A DNA stretch of 36,152 bases from Oribacterium sp. (GTDB lineage Bacteria > Bacillota_A > Clostridia > Lachnospirales > Lachnospiraceae), in the NCBI GenBank assembly GCA_017940955.1, contig JAGAXP010000272.1:1-36152 (forward strand), given 5' to 3'. The position numbers and the translations under genes are program-made. The notes below the pieces were generated by a model. It ran no database searches, was not told the origin of the DNA, and worked only from the letters and a program-made list of their open reading frames with translations. Shown in pieces: positions 1-7,589 of the stretch. The stretch's first letter is position 1; each line of letters opens with the position of its first letter.

Positions 1-100
1 CAGACATGTATAACTGTTAGTAAAGCTCCTTGATGATATCTGATGAGAGGGGAATCCTCCCTTCAATCATTACTTAGATTTGGAAATAGAAACTATTAAC

Positions 101-120
101 TGTAGTCCTTAATGACTACA
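101..120. promoter_or_regulatory. Inverted repeat upstream of the replication module
   Basis: A perfect inverted repeat with 7-base arms (TGTAGTC / GACTACA) and a 6-base spacer ends 14 bases before the ribosome site AGGAGGT (134-140) of the first gene. The position suits an operator or a leader hairpin for the replication operon; this is inference from placement. The first 33 bases could be the last codons of an upstream gene that ends in TGA at 31-33. I see no gene in the remaining upstream sequence. Confidence 0.35.
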
Positions 121-147
121 TCATTACTATACTAGGAGGTAGAAATC

Positions 148-657
148 ATGGGAGAAGAGAATCAGGTATTGGATTGGGACGGCGTCCTGGAGAATGATGG
201 CTCCGAATTTCCCGTCCTCCCTGAAGGTGACTACGCATTCGAGGTCACGGGCTTCGAGCGCGGGAGCTTTCCGGGAAGTGAAAAAATGTGCGCCTGCAAC
301 AAGGCCACGCTCACCTTAAAGATCGATTCCGGTCAGGGTACGACGACTGTGTTTGACGATCTGATCCTTCATAAGCGTATGGAATGGAAGCTCTCGCAGT
401 TCTTCCGTGCCATCGGCCAGAAGAGGAAAGGCGAGCGGGTCACAATGAACTGGAACGCAGTCATTGGCGCGAGGGGCAGGGCTCATATCTATGTCAATAA
501 GTACACCGACAAGCGCACCGGTGAGGAGCGCGAGAACAACAAGGTGTCGAAGTATCTTGACTATGACGAGAGCCAGATGCCGAAAGCGACGGGCGTAGAC
601 AAGGACGGCTTCATGCAGATCCCGGAGGGTGCGGCTGACGAGCTGCCGTTTGACTAA
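148..657 (+). CDS. DUF669-family phage single-strand-binding-like protein
   Basis: This 169-residue protein matches the DUF669 family, found in phage replication modules beside a helicase and a primase and thought to bind single-stranded DNA. The recognisable core runs from about residue 20 (LPEGDYAFEV) to about 135. The C-terminus is acidic and ends in DELPFD, which resembles the DDDIPF-type tail that bacterial SSB uses to recruit partner proteins. The ATG has AGGAGGT at 134-140, 7 bases upstream. The helicase gene follows after 12 bases, so the two are one operon. The family call is by sequence resemblance; the SSB-like role of the tail is inference. Confidence 0.8.
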   Translation: MGEENQVLDWDGVLENDGSEFPVLPEGDYAFEVTGFERGSFPGSEKMCACNKATLTLKIDSGQGTTTVFDDLILHKRMEWKLSQFFRAIGQKRKGERVTMNWNAVIGARGRAHIYVNKYTDKRTGEERENNKVSKYLDYDESQMPKATGVDKDGFMQIPEGAADELPFD

Positions 658-669
658 GGGAGGTGCAGG

Positions 670-2247
670 ATGGAGCTGAGACCGTACCAGAGGGAGGCTG
701 TTACGGCGGTGCACCGGGAATGGGATGAGGGGCGTCTTCGGACGCTTCTCAACCAGGCCACGGGTACGGGCAAGACAGTCGAGTTCTCTGAAATAACGAA
801 GAACCAGGTGGACAAGGGCGAGAGGGTATTGCAGCTTGCCCACAGGGAAGAATTACTGACACAGGCATCGGACAAGCTGAAGGAACTGACGGGACTTGAT
901 ACGGTGCTGGAAAAAGCTGAAAGCTCAAGCCTTGGCAGCTTTATCCCCGTGACGGTGGGATCGGTGCAGTCGATGGCGCAGCCAAAGCGTCTTTCGCAGT
1001 TCCCGCATGATTATTTTAAGACCATCATCGTGGATGAAGCGCACCATGCGATGTCGGACTCATACCAGAGGGTGCTTATGCATTTCCCGGAAGCGAAGGT
1101 GCTGGGGGTGACGGCGACACCGGACAGGGGTGATAAAAAGAACCTGGGCGAATATTTTGATTCTATGGCATATGAGTACCCGATGGCACAGGCGATCAAG
1201 GACGGATATCTGGTGCCGATCAGAGCGCAGATGATCCCGCTGGAGCTTGATATCGGGAGCGTGAAGGTGTCAAACGGCGACTACAACGCAGGGGATATCG
1301 GCTGTGCACTGGAGCCGTATTTGGAGCAGATTGCCGACGAGATGGTGAGATACGCAGAGGGAAAGCACACGGTCGTATTTTTACCGCTCATCGCTACCAG
1401 CCAGAAGTTCTGCAGCATGTTAAAGCGCAGGGGGCTTAAGGCGGCGGAGGTCAACGGCAACAGCGATGACCGGGCGCAGATATTGGAGGATTTTGAAAAC
1501 GGGAGGTATGACATCCTCTGTAATTCAATGCTCCTTACCGAGGGCTGGGACTGCCCGAGCGTGGACTGTATCGTGGTACTCAGACCGACAAAAGTGCGTG
1601 GCTTATACCAGCAGATGGTCGGAAGGGGCACGAGGCTCTATCCGGGAAAAACAGATTTGCTGCTGCTTGATTTCCTGTGGCTCACGGAACGCCATGACCT
1701 TTGCAGGCCGTCTGCCCTTATTTCAAAGGATGCAAAGATCGCGGAGATGATCGATAAACAGATCCGTGAAAATAACGGCGAGGTTGACATCATTGAAGCG
1801 GAGGAACAGGCGGAGAAGGACGTGCTGGCAGAACGGGAGGCGGCACTTGCGAGGGAACTTGAGGCCATGAGGTTAAGGAAACGCAAATTAGTGGATCCGC
1901 TCCAGTATGCGCTTTCCATAGCAGCGGAGGATCTGACCAATTATGTTCCGACATTCGTCTGGGAAGAGGCTCCGCCATCGGAAAAGCAGCTGCAGTTTTT
2001 GGAACGCAGGGGGATATTCCCGGAGAGCGTACCGAATTGCGGGATGGCGTCGCTTCTTATAGACAGGCTGAAGAGGCGGCAACAGGAAGGGCTTGCGACG
2101 CCAAAGCAGATCAGATGTCTTGAACGATATGGTTTCAGGAAGGTCGGCACATGGCTCTTTGACGATGCCAACCGTATGATTTCGATACTTGCAAACAACC
2201 ACTGGCAGGTCCCTTATGGGATGCAGCCTGCCCTGTACACACCATAA
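670..2247 (+). CDS. DEAH-box superfamily 2 helicase (replication module)
   Basis: This is a 525-residue superfamily 2 helicase. Visible motifs, in order: a Q/R-rich start (LRPYQREAV), Walker A ATGTGKT at about 30-36, Walker B VDEAHH at about 121, motif III GVTATP at about 147, motif V TEGWDCP near 295 and motif VI QMVGRGTR near 317. It uses ATP to unwind or remodel DNA during phage replication. About 120 residues follow the helicase core; they contain a Lys/Glu-rich stretch and two short repeated SEKQLQFLERRG / TPKQIRCLERYG units near 435 and 485, possibly a DNA-contact tail. It lies between the DUF669 gene and the primase, the usual order in Firmicutes siphophages. Confidence 0.92.
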   Translation: MELRPYQREAVTAVHREWDEGRLRTLLNQATGTGKTVEFSEITKNQVDKGERVLQLAHREELLTQASDKLKELTGLDTVLEKAESSSLGSFIPVTVGSVQSMAQPKRLSQFPHDYFKTIIVDEAHHAMSDSYQRVLMHFPEAKVLGVTATPDRGDKKNLGEYFDSMAYEYPMAQAIKDGYLVPIRAQMIPLELDIGSVKVSNGDYNAGDIGCALEPYLEQIADEMVRYAEGKHTVVFLPLIATSQKFCSMLKRRGLKAAEVNGNSDDRAQILEDFENGRYDILCNSMLLTEGWDCPSVDCIVVLRPTKVRGLYQQMVGRGTRLYPGKTDLLLLDFLWLTERHDLCRPSALISKDAKIAEMIDKQIRENNGEVDIIEAEEQAEKDVLAEREAALARELEAMRLRKRKLVDPLQYALSIAAEDLTNYVPTFVWEEAPPSEKQLQFLERRGIFPESVPNCGMASLLIDRLKRRQQEGLATPKQIRCLERYGFRKVGTWLFDDANRMISILANNHWQVPYGMQPALYTP

Positions 2248-2261
2248 CGGAGGACATGGCT

Positions 2262-2492
2262 ATGGATAAGAAGACAGTAAAGAAAAGAGGCGGGAAAGCA
2301 TTCCCCTCATGTAATACGCATCAGGACTGTTTCGCGCATAAGGACGGCAGGTGCGTCTGCTTAAGTGACAATGATTTCGGAGGCAGGGACTGCCCGTTTT
2401 ACAAGTCGAGCTCCAAGACAAGCATGGACGAGATCAGGGCAGCATGCAGGCTTTATGCACAGTTGCATGGCGGCTCCGGGAAGGAGGCGTAA
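2262..2492 (+). CDS. Small cysteine-rich hypothetical protein
   Basis: A 76-residue protein with five cysteines in the first half (SCNTH, DCFAH, CVCLSD, DCPFY), which suggests a small metal-binding or disulphide fold. I do not recognise a named family, although small Cys-rich proteins at this place are common in Clostridia phages. I chose the ATG at 2262 over the one at 2256 because the ribosome site GGAGG (2249-2253) sits 8 bases from 2262 but only 2 from 2256. The stop abuts the start of the primase-helicase gene, so translation is probably coupled. Confidence 0.7.
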   Translation: MDKKTVKKRGGKAFPSCNTHQDCFAHKDGRCVCLSDNDFGGRDCPFYKSSSKTSMDEIRAACRLYAQLHGGSGKEA

Positions 2493-4502
2493 ATGGATAG
2501 CAATATATTATCTGCACTGAAGGCACTCCCGGTATCTGAGCTTAGCCGTGCTGACTGGATAACAGTCGGCATGGCATTAAAGGAAGAAGGTTATCCCTGT
2601 TCTGTATGGGATGACTGGTCTCGAAATGACAATCGCTATCATACGGGTGAATGCGAGAAGAAGTGGGCATCATTCAACGGCAGCGGCAAGCCCGTAAAGG
2701 CCGGGACCATCGTTCAGATGGCAAAGGACAGGGGATGGAAGCCTTTCATGGATGAAGGAAGCGCACTTGGCTGGGATGATTCCATTGAGTTTGACGGAGA
2801 CAGCTTCACCGGCTTTACACCGGCAGAAGCGTGGAATCCGGTAAAAGATTTTAAGACATATCTGGAGACGCTCTTTGCACCTGACGAAGTGGTGGGCTTT
2901 GTGACCGGAGATGTATGGCAGGACAAGGAGGGCAGATGGGTTCCCTCAAAGGGCGTGTTCTATAAGACCGCAGGGGAGCTTATCAAATCCCTTGACAAAT
3001 ATCCCGATGACCTTGGCGCGACCATAGGGGACTGGAAACCGAATGTCGGGGCGTGGATCCGTTTCAATCCCCTGGACGGGAAGGGCGTAAAGAATGAGAA
3101 CGTGACGCGCTTTACCTATGCGCTGGTGGAGTCAGACACGCTGCCCATCGCGGAGCAGGACGTGCTGTTTCGGAAGCTGGAGCTTCCCATCGCAGTGCTG
3201 GTGCATTCCGGCGGCAAGTCGCTTCACGCCATCGTCAGGGTGGATGCTGCCGATTATGACGAGTACAGGAAGCGCGTGGAGCTTCTATATGATTTCCTCG
3301 AAAAAAACGGAGTCACCATTGACAAGCAAAACCGTAATCCGAGCAGGCTTTCAAGGCTTCCGGGCGCGACAAGGAACGGCAACAGGCAGTATATCGTGGC
3401 AACGAACATCGGGCGAAAATCCTGGACGGAGTGGATGGACTTTGCGGAGGGCATAAACGATGAGATGCCAGATATGGAGACGCTGGCAGAGTATAAGGAC
3501 AATCCGCCGATGCTCCCGGAGGAGCTTATACAAGGGATTCTCCGCAGAGGACATAAGATGCTGATATCGGGCTCGTCCAAGGCAGGGAAGTCATTCTTGC
3601 TTATGGAACTATGCATTGCGATAGCCGAAGGCGTGAAATGGCTGGGATTCAACTGCCGGAAGGGGAGAGTGCTGTATGTCAACCTTGAGATTGATCCCGC
3701 AAGCTGTATTAACAGGTTTCTAAAGATATACGAGGCACTTGGCATTCCAATGGACAATGCACAGCATATCGTGCTTTGGAACTTAAGGGGGCACGCCGTG
3801 CCGCTGGATCAGTTGGTGCCGAAGCTCATACGCAGGGTGAGAGACCAGCACTTTGACGCGATCATTATCGATCCCATTTATAAGGTCATTACGGGCGATG
3901 AGAATTCGGCGTCGGACATGGGAGCCTTCTGTAACCAGTTTGACAAGATCTGCAATACGACAGGGTGTTCGACAATTTACTGTCATCATCACAGCAAAGG
4001 TGCCCAGGGGGCGAAGAAAGCAATGGACAGGGCATCCGGCAGCGGCGTATTTGCAAGGGATCCCGATGCTCAGCTGGATATGATCGAGTTGGAACTGTCG
4101 GATGATATCAAGAACAATGTCCGGGATGGATATGCTACGGCGTGGAGACTGGAGTCATCGCTTCGGGAGTTTCCCAATATCAAGCCAGTCAATTTCTGGT
4201 TTGAATATCCGCTGCATAAGCTGGACGACAAAGGGACATTGGACGAGATGCCCGCTCAGGGGACATGGGCGGCTGGAAGAATGCGTAATCCCAACAGCAA
4301 GACAACAGACGAGGCTGAGGCAGAATTCAGACAGGCCTACGATGCCTGCAATATCGGGGGCAAGGTCACGGTGCAGGATATGATGAAGTACCTTGAGGTC
4401 ACGGACAAGACGATATATGCCCGCATTAAGAAGATGAACGGCGAATTCGTTCTGAAAAAAGGGCAGATCATACATCTCGATGCGGGTGTGCAGGGTGAAT
4501 GA
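2493..4502 (+). CDS. Primase-helicase: PriCT-2, AEP-type primase and RepA-like AAA ATPase
   Basis: A 669-residue multidomain replication protein. Residues 1-85 resemble the PriCT-2 (primase C-terminal 2) domain. From about 200 to 295 there are motifs typical of archaeo-eukaryotic-type primases: acidic VESD near 211, SGGKSLHAIV near 238 and NPSRLSRLPG near 282. From about 355 to 560 there is a RecA-like hexameric helicase (AAA_25 type) with Walker A SGSSKAGKS near 359, Walker B IIIDP near 458 and the downstream YCHHHSKG sensor-like motif. The last 60 residues look like a winged helix (VTVQDMMKYLEVTDKTIYAR). It should prime and unwind phage DNA. No DNA polymerase gene is visible in the window, so host polymerase is probably used. 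Confidence 0.88.
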   Translation: MDSNILSALKALPVSELSRADWITVGMALKEEGYPCSVWDDWSRNDNRYHTGECEKKWASFNGSGKPVKAGTIVQMAKDRGWKPFMDEGSALGWDDSIEFDGDSFTGFTPAEAWNPVKDFKTYLETLFAPDEVVGFVTGDVWQDKEGRWVPSKGVFYKTAGELIKSLDKYPDDLGATIGDWKPNVGAWIRFNPLDGKGVKNENVTRFTYALVESDTLPIAEQDVLFRKLELPIAVLVHSGGKSLHAIVRVDAADYDEYRKRVELLYDFLEKNGVTIDKQNRNPSRLSRLPGATRNGNRQYIVATNIGRKSWTEWMDFAEGINDEMPDMETLAEYKDNPPMLPEELIQGILRRGHKMLISGSSKAGKSFLLMELCIAIAEGVKWLGFNCRKGRVLYVNLEIDPASCINRFLKIYEALGIPMDNAQHIVLWNLRGHAVPLDQLVPKLIRRVRDQHFDAIIIDPIYKVITGDENSASDMGAFCNQFDKICNTTGCSTIYCHHHSKGAQGAKKAMDRASGSGVFARDPDAQLDMIELELSDDIKNNVRDGYATAWRLESSLREFPNIKPVNFWFEYPLHKLDDKGTLDEMPAQGTWAAGRMRNPNSKTTDEAEAEFRQAYDACNIGGKVTVQDMMKYLEVTDKTIYARIKKMNGEFVLKKGQIIHLDAGVQGE

Positions 4503-4531
4503 TCAGGGCGGCTCAAAATTCTTCTACACCA

Positions 4532-4553
4532 CTGAATATATAAATATATTCAG
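4532..4553. repeat. Perfect AT-rich palindrome after the primase-helicase gene
   Basis: Two 10-base arms (CTGAATATAT / ATATATTCAG) are separated by AA. It lies in the 167-base gap between the primase-helicase and rusA, just before a second long hairpin. The AT-rich palindrome next to the initiator-type gene could be an origin element or a protein-binding site. No T-run follows, so it is not a standard terminator. Confidence 0.5.
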
Positions 4554-4564
4554 ATAGAAAGTTA

Positions 4565-4616
4565 GACTACCGAATATGGGTAGGGCTAAAGCCCGCCCTA
4601 CCCTATTCGAGTAGTC
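4565..4616. other. Long imperfect hairpin, possible origin or RNA element
   Basis: The arms 4565-4586 and 4595-4616 are reverse complements apart from one unpaired base on each side (GACTAC/GTAGTC at the base; GGGTAGGGC/GCCCTACCC at the top), giving about 21 pairs. The apex contains an alternative small stem, GGGC-TAAA-GCCC. There is no U-tract after it. Its size and position beside the helicase-primase gene fit a replication origin, a recombination or packaging structure, or a processed RNA; the sequence does not decide among these. Confidence 0.55.
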
Positions 4617-4669
4617 CAACATAACTGAAACAGACAAGACCAAGACCGAAGAGGGGAGGTTTAGAAAAT

Positions 4670-5083
4670 ATGAATTTTTTTATGGCAATGAAGCCGCCGA
4701 CGGCAACGGCGCAGGAGCACAGCGTGAAGGTGGTGAATGGCAGGCCGGTATTCTTTGACCCGCCGAATGTGAAGGAGGCCAAGAAGCTCCTGATGGGACA
4801 GCTGATAAAGAACAGGCCGGTGGAGCCGATAGAGGGCGCGGTGCAGCTGACCGTGATGTGGCTCTTTCCAAAGGGGAAATCCCATAAGAACGGAGAGTGG
4901 CGCACGACAAGACCTGACACGGACAACCTTCAGAAGCTCCTTAAGGACTGTATGACGAAGACGGGGTTCTGGAAGGATGATGCGCAGGTGGTGAGTGAGC
5001 GTGTGGAGAAGCGGTGGTCGGACGAGCCTACTGGCATATACATCGAGATCGAGGAATTGGAGGGCAGGAGTTATGGCAATTAG
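4670..5083 (+). CDS. rusA: RusA-family Holliday junction resolvase
   Basis: A 137-residue RusA-type endodeoxyribonuclease. The family signature is visible: RPDTDNLQKLLKD near residues 82-95 and KDDAQV near 103-109, which carry the conserved catalytic aspartates. It cleaves four-way DNA junctions formed during phage recombination and replication, acting as a dimer. The ATG at 4670 has GGAGG at 4655-4659 (10 bases). Another in-frame ATG at 4682 would remove four residues. It opens a run of tightly overlapping genes ending with the late regulator. Confidence 0.9.
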   Translation: MNFFMAMKPPTATAQEHSVKVVNGRPVFFDPPNVKEAKKLLMGQLIKNRPVEPIEGAVQLTVMWLFPKGKSHKNGEWRTTRPDTDNLQKLLKDCMTKTGFWKDDAQVVSERVEKRWSDEPTGIYIEIEELEGRSYGN

Positions 5084-5540
5084 TACAAAAAATGCAGAGC
5101 AGTATCCGGATCCAACGGCATATCAGGCTCTCACGAATGTGGCGAGGTCGGAAAAGCCTCAGAGAAGAAAGTTCATGCCGCTTGTATATATCTGTTCGAG
5201 ATATGCGGCGGATGAGAAACGGACGGTATCAGATAACGAGGAAGCGGCGGTCAGGTATTCACGATTTGCCATAGAGCAGGGGTGTATTCCTCTTGCGAGC
5301 CATCTCCTGTATCCGAGGATACTTGATGACGAAGATCCTGAGCAGAGAAGGCTGGGCTTATTCTTCGGAATGGTGTGGCTCGACATAGCGCAGGAGATAT
5401 GGATCTTTTCAGACGGCACGCTGTCAAAGGGCATGAGGGCTGAATATGACCGGGCAAAGAAGCGTGGTTATAAGATCCGCTTCTTCAACGAGGCTATGGA
5501 GGAGGTGGGCTATGGGAAATCTACATGGAAATCTACATAG
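5073..5540 (+). CDS. DUF4406/DUF7768-like, nucleoside deoxyribosyltransferase-fold protein
   Basis: A 155-residue protein whose core (LVYICSRYAADEKR near residue 35, LFFGMVWLDIAQEIWIF near 95, SKGMRAEYDRAKKRG near 120) resembles the nucleoside 2-deoxyribosyltransferase-like fold common in phages as DUF4406 or DUF7768. Such proteins may act on nucleotides, but no substrate is established. The ATG at 5073 is preceded by GCAGGAG and overlaps the end of rusA by 11 bases; a longer in-frame reading from 4995 lies entirely inside rusA and is unlikely. It overlaps the next gene by 29 bases. Confidence 0.75.
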   Translation: MAISTKNAEQYPDPTAYQALTNVARSEKPQRRKFMPLVYICSRYAADEKRTVSDNEEAAVRYSRFAIEQGCIPLASHLLYPRILDDEDPEQRRLGLFFGMVWLDIAQEIWIFSDGTLSKGMRAEYDRAKKRGYKIRFFNEAMEEVGYGKSTWKST

Positions 5541-5802
5541 AAATCAGGATGCGGAACTTGATCCGGAGGGCTGTATGAGGCTTGCCAATGCCGTCGTGAT
5601 ACTGGCGGCTAAGGACTATCGCAAAGCCCTGAAATCCTTAAAGAAGAATCCGAGGAGCAGGGTGGCGATGGAAAAAGCGATGGAATGCGAGCGGTTCTTT
5701 GACGGGGACTGGATCAAGGTCTTAACGGGCATAGACGGGCAGTGGCTTAAGGAAAAACTCAGAGAGGAGGCAAGGGATAATGACGACGAAGGAATTTCTT
5801 AA
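5512..5802 (+). CDS. Hypothetical phage protein
   Basis: A 96-residue soluble, charged protein with no family I recognise. The ATG at 5512 has a very strong site (GGAGGAGGTGGG) directly upstream. The central helical, Lys-rich part (YRKALKSLKKNPRSR) is followed by an acidic tail. It overlaps both neighbours (29 bases with the gene before, 23 with the late regulator after), so it is probably translated as part of the same tightly coupled chain. Function unknown. Confidence 0.65.
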   Translation: MGNLHGNLHRNQDAELDPEGCMRLANAVVILAAKDYRKALKSLKKNPRSRVAMEKAMECERFFDGDWIKVLTGIDGQWLKEKLREEARDNDDEGIS

Positions 5803-6190
5803 CAAGGGGTACAAGATTGACAGACGGATAAATGCCAAGCTGGAGCAGCAGGCAAACCTTAGGGAGCTTGCCACAAAGACCGGTGCAGTGATGTCCGATA
5901 TGCCGAGGAATCCCAATAGGGGAGTTTCGAGGGTGGAGGAAATCGTCGTGAAGATTCTGACGCTGGAGGAGGAGATCAACAAGGACATAGACGAGCTGGT
6001 TTCCTTAAAGAGCGGTATCACGAAGGCGATAGGCACGGTGAGTGATCCGGAGGAGAGCCTGCTCCTTACCCTGCGGTATCTGAATTATAAAACGTGGGAG
6101 GATATTGCGGACGAGCTTTCATGCTCCGTCAGGAAGGTGCACAGCGTTCATAGCAGAGCTCTTCACAACGTGGTCATACCGAAAGAATAA
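5780..6190 (+). CDS. Sigma-region-4-like late transcription regulator (DUF1492/ArpU type)
   Basis: A 136-residue protein. The N-terminal two thirds is a charged helical region. The C-terminus (DPEESLLLTLRYLNYKTWED onward, about 88-132) is a sigma-70 region 4-like helix-turn-helix: IADELSCSVRKVHSVHSRAL would hold the turn and recognition helix. Proteins of this class (DUF1492, ArpU/RinA-like) activate the late genes in Firmicutes phages. It ends 7 bases before a four-repeat array (6198-6237), its most likely target. The start has GAGGAGG 9 bases upstream. Confidence 0.8.
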   Translation: MTTKEFLNKGYKIDRRINAKLEQQANLRELATKTGAVMSDMPRNPNRGVSRVEEIVVKILTLEEEINKDIDELVSLKSGITKAIGTVSDPEESLLLTLRYLNYKTWEDIADELSCSVRKVHSVHSRALHNVVIPKE

Positions 6191-6197
6191 AAAAAGA

Positions 6198-6259
6198 TTG
6201 CACGGTTTTGCACACTTTTGCACAACATTTCACAGTCCCTAAGTGATATAGTGTATCAT
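6198..6259 (+). promoter_or_regulatory. Probable late promoter with four 10-bp-phased repeats
   Basis: Three copies of TTGCAC and a fourth variant TTTCAC start at 6198, 6208, 6218 and 6228, exactly 10 bases apart, so they lie on one DNA face. An AT-rich -10-like segment follows (TATAGT 6247-6252 or TATCAT 6254-6259). There is no clear -35 at 17 bases, as expected of an activator-dependent promoter. It sits between the sigma-like regulator and the HNH/terminase genes. I infer that it is the late switch. Confidence 0.7.
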
Positions 6260-6280
6260 GAGCAAAGCGACAATGAAGCT

Positions 6281-6310
6281 AAAGCCTCGTGGAGAGATCT
6301 ACGGGGCTTT
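6281..6310 (+). other. Leader hairpin before the HNH gene
   Basis: A 10-pair stem (AAAGCCTCGT with ACGGGGCTTT, one T-G pair) closes a 10-base loop (6291-6300). It would be near the 5' end of the late transcript. Only a short TTTTA follows, so it could be a weak attenuator or an RNA-stabilising leader. Confidence 0.45.
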
Positions 6311-6333
6311 TACTATGTCTGGAGGTGAAGCAG

Positions 6334-6693
6334 ATGCCTTATAGACCGGCAAGGCCGTGTTCTTATTCAGGGTGTCCGAGGCTGACGCACGGACGCTTCT
6401 GCGAGGAGCACCAGAGACAGGAGAACGCAAGGTACGAACGCTACGGCAGGGATCACGAAGCTAAGAAGCGGTACAAGGGCACATGGCCATTGATCCGCAA
6501 GAGATATGCCGAGTTGCATCCCGTATGTGAACGGTGCCTTGCGGAGGGGCGCATCACTCCCGTGGAGCACGTACATCATATCATCCCGCTCTCTGAGGGC
6601 GGTACACATGATGAGGATAACCTTATGAGCCTCTGCAAGCCGTGCCACAGCAAGGTGCATGCAGAGCGCGGTGACCGCTGGGGCAGGCATTGA
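6334..6693 (+). CDS. HNH endonuclease (packaging-associated)
   Basis: A 119-residue HNH nuclease. Residues 71-104 hold the core: CERC, then VHHIIPLSEGG with the paired histidines, DNLMSLCKPCH and a final VH. The two CxxC pairs bind structural zinc. Four more cysteines near the N-terminus (CSYSGC...CEEH) may form another zinc site. In cos-type phages such as HK97 an HNH protein beside the terminase is needed for cos cleavage (established for that phage). Placement beside a candidate cos region and small terminase fits. I chose the ATG at 6334 because GGAGGTGAAG precedes it. Confidence 0.9.
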   Translation: MPYRPARPCSYSGCPRLTHGRFCEEHQRQENARYERYGRDHEAKKRYKGTWPLIRKRYAELHPVCERCLAEGRITPVEHVHHIIPLSEGGTHDEDNLMSLCKPCHSKVHAERGDRWGRH

Positions 6694-7014
6694 AAAGACC
6701 GTGGGATTGATTCCTTTTGAAATAATAATCAAATGCCTGAAAAAGAATCAAACAAAATCAACCGGGGCAGTGCATATTATATGCGGTGACCGGAGGGGGA
6801 GGTCAGATCTCTACGGGCGGCTTCCCCGGGAACGGCGCGGGGGTCACGCGTGAATTTTTCAGGATTTCAAAGGGGGTATTGCCCTGTGGGGGCTTTTCCG
6901 CATAAAGCCATGTTTTTTGGGAAATAAAAGATGGACAGCATGACGGCTGTGTTTGAAAAGGCGTGGCCTTGACACATTTTTTCAAACAAATCAAATGTAA
7001 AAGAGGTGGGTTTT
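6694..7014 (+). other. Noncoding region between HNH and small terminase, candidate cos site
   Basis: This 321-base stretch has no convincing gene. It contains a G-rich run (GGAGGGGGAGG near 6792), the palindrome-like TTCCCCGGGAA (6822-6832), a perfect 10-base palindrome TCACGCGTGA (6844-6853) and another G-run near 6871. From memory, similar G-rich segments lie between HNH and terminase genes in other Firmicutes cos phages. I infer that the packaging (cos) site is here, most likely 6785-6860. The cut position cannot be read from sequence alone. Confidence 0.5.
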
Positions 7015-7545
7015 ATGGCAAAAGACGGAACACGCCGGGGCGGTGCAAGACCGGGTGCGGGTCGCAAGCCGAAAGCCCTGGCAGACAAGATAAAGGACGG
7101 GCAGAAGGCGAGCGTGATGATGGTTCCTGCGGAGCTTGAATCCGTGGAGATGCCGCCAATACGTGATTTCCTCACGGAAGAACAGCGTGACGGCACAAAG
7201 CTCTGCTCGGAGGAGATATATAACGAGACATACAGGTGGCTTAAGGAGCGAAAATGTGAACATATCGTTAGCCGCCAGCTGGTCGAGCAGTACGCGATGA
7301 GCGTGGGCAGATGGATACACTGTGAGCAGACCATATCGAAGTTAGGGTACATCGCAAAGCATCCGACCACCAATGCCGCCATCGCTTCACCCTATGTGAA
7401 GATGGCGCAGGACTATATGAAACAGGTGAACACGATCTGGAACGAGATTTACCAGATCGTAAAGGAAAACTGCTCGGAGGAGTTCAAGGGGAGCCCGCAG
7501 GACTCCACAATGGAGCTTCTGCTTCGGGCAAGGACGAGGGATTAA
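7015..7545 (+). CDS. terS: Terminase small subunit
   Basis: A 176-residue protein with the RGGARPGAGRKPKAL opening typical of Clostridia phage small terminases, followed by a helical core (SEEIYNETYRWLKERKCEHI, LVEQYAMSVGRWI, NAAIASPYVKMAQDY). It should recognise the packaging site and recruit the large terminase. The ATG at 7015 is preferred to a GTG at 7006 because GAGGTGGG lies just upstream. Oddly, the large terminase is 4.35 kb away, separated by a methyltransferase and the amidoligase cargo. A second, unrelated-looking small terminase lies at 29657. Confidence 0.85.
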   Translation: MAKDGTRRGGARPGAGRKPKALADKIKDGQKASVMMVPAELESVEMPPIRDFLTEEQRDGTKLCSEEIYNETYRWLKERKCEHIVSRQLVEQYAMSVGRWIHCEQTISKLGYIAKHPTTNAAIASPYVKMAQDYMKQVNTIWNEIYQIVKENCSEEFKGSPQDSTMELLLRARTRD

Positions 7546-7571
7546 GCCGCACAAGCAGTGCGGTTATTTTA
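7545..7571 (+). terminator. Terminator-like hairpin after the small terminase
   Basis: A 6-pair stem (CCGCAC / GTGCGG) with loop AAGCA directly follows the stop codon and is followed by TTATTTTATTT. It may partly end transcripts before the ParB-methyltransferase gene. Confidence 0.55.
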
Positions 7572-7589
7572 TTTCTGGGGGTATGAAGG

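Noticed and set aside
6659..6853. A 64-codon plus-strand frame between HNH and small terminase
   Set aside because: No ribosome site, overlaps the HNH gene end, and the region looks like a noncoding packaging site.
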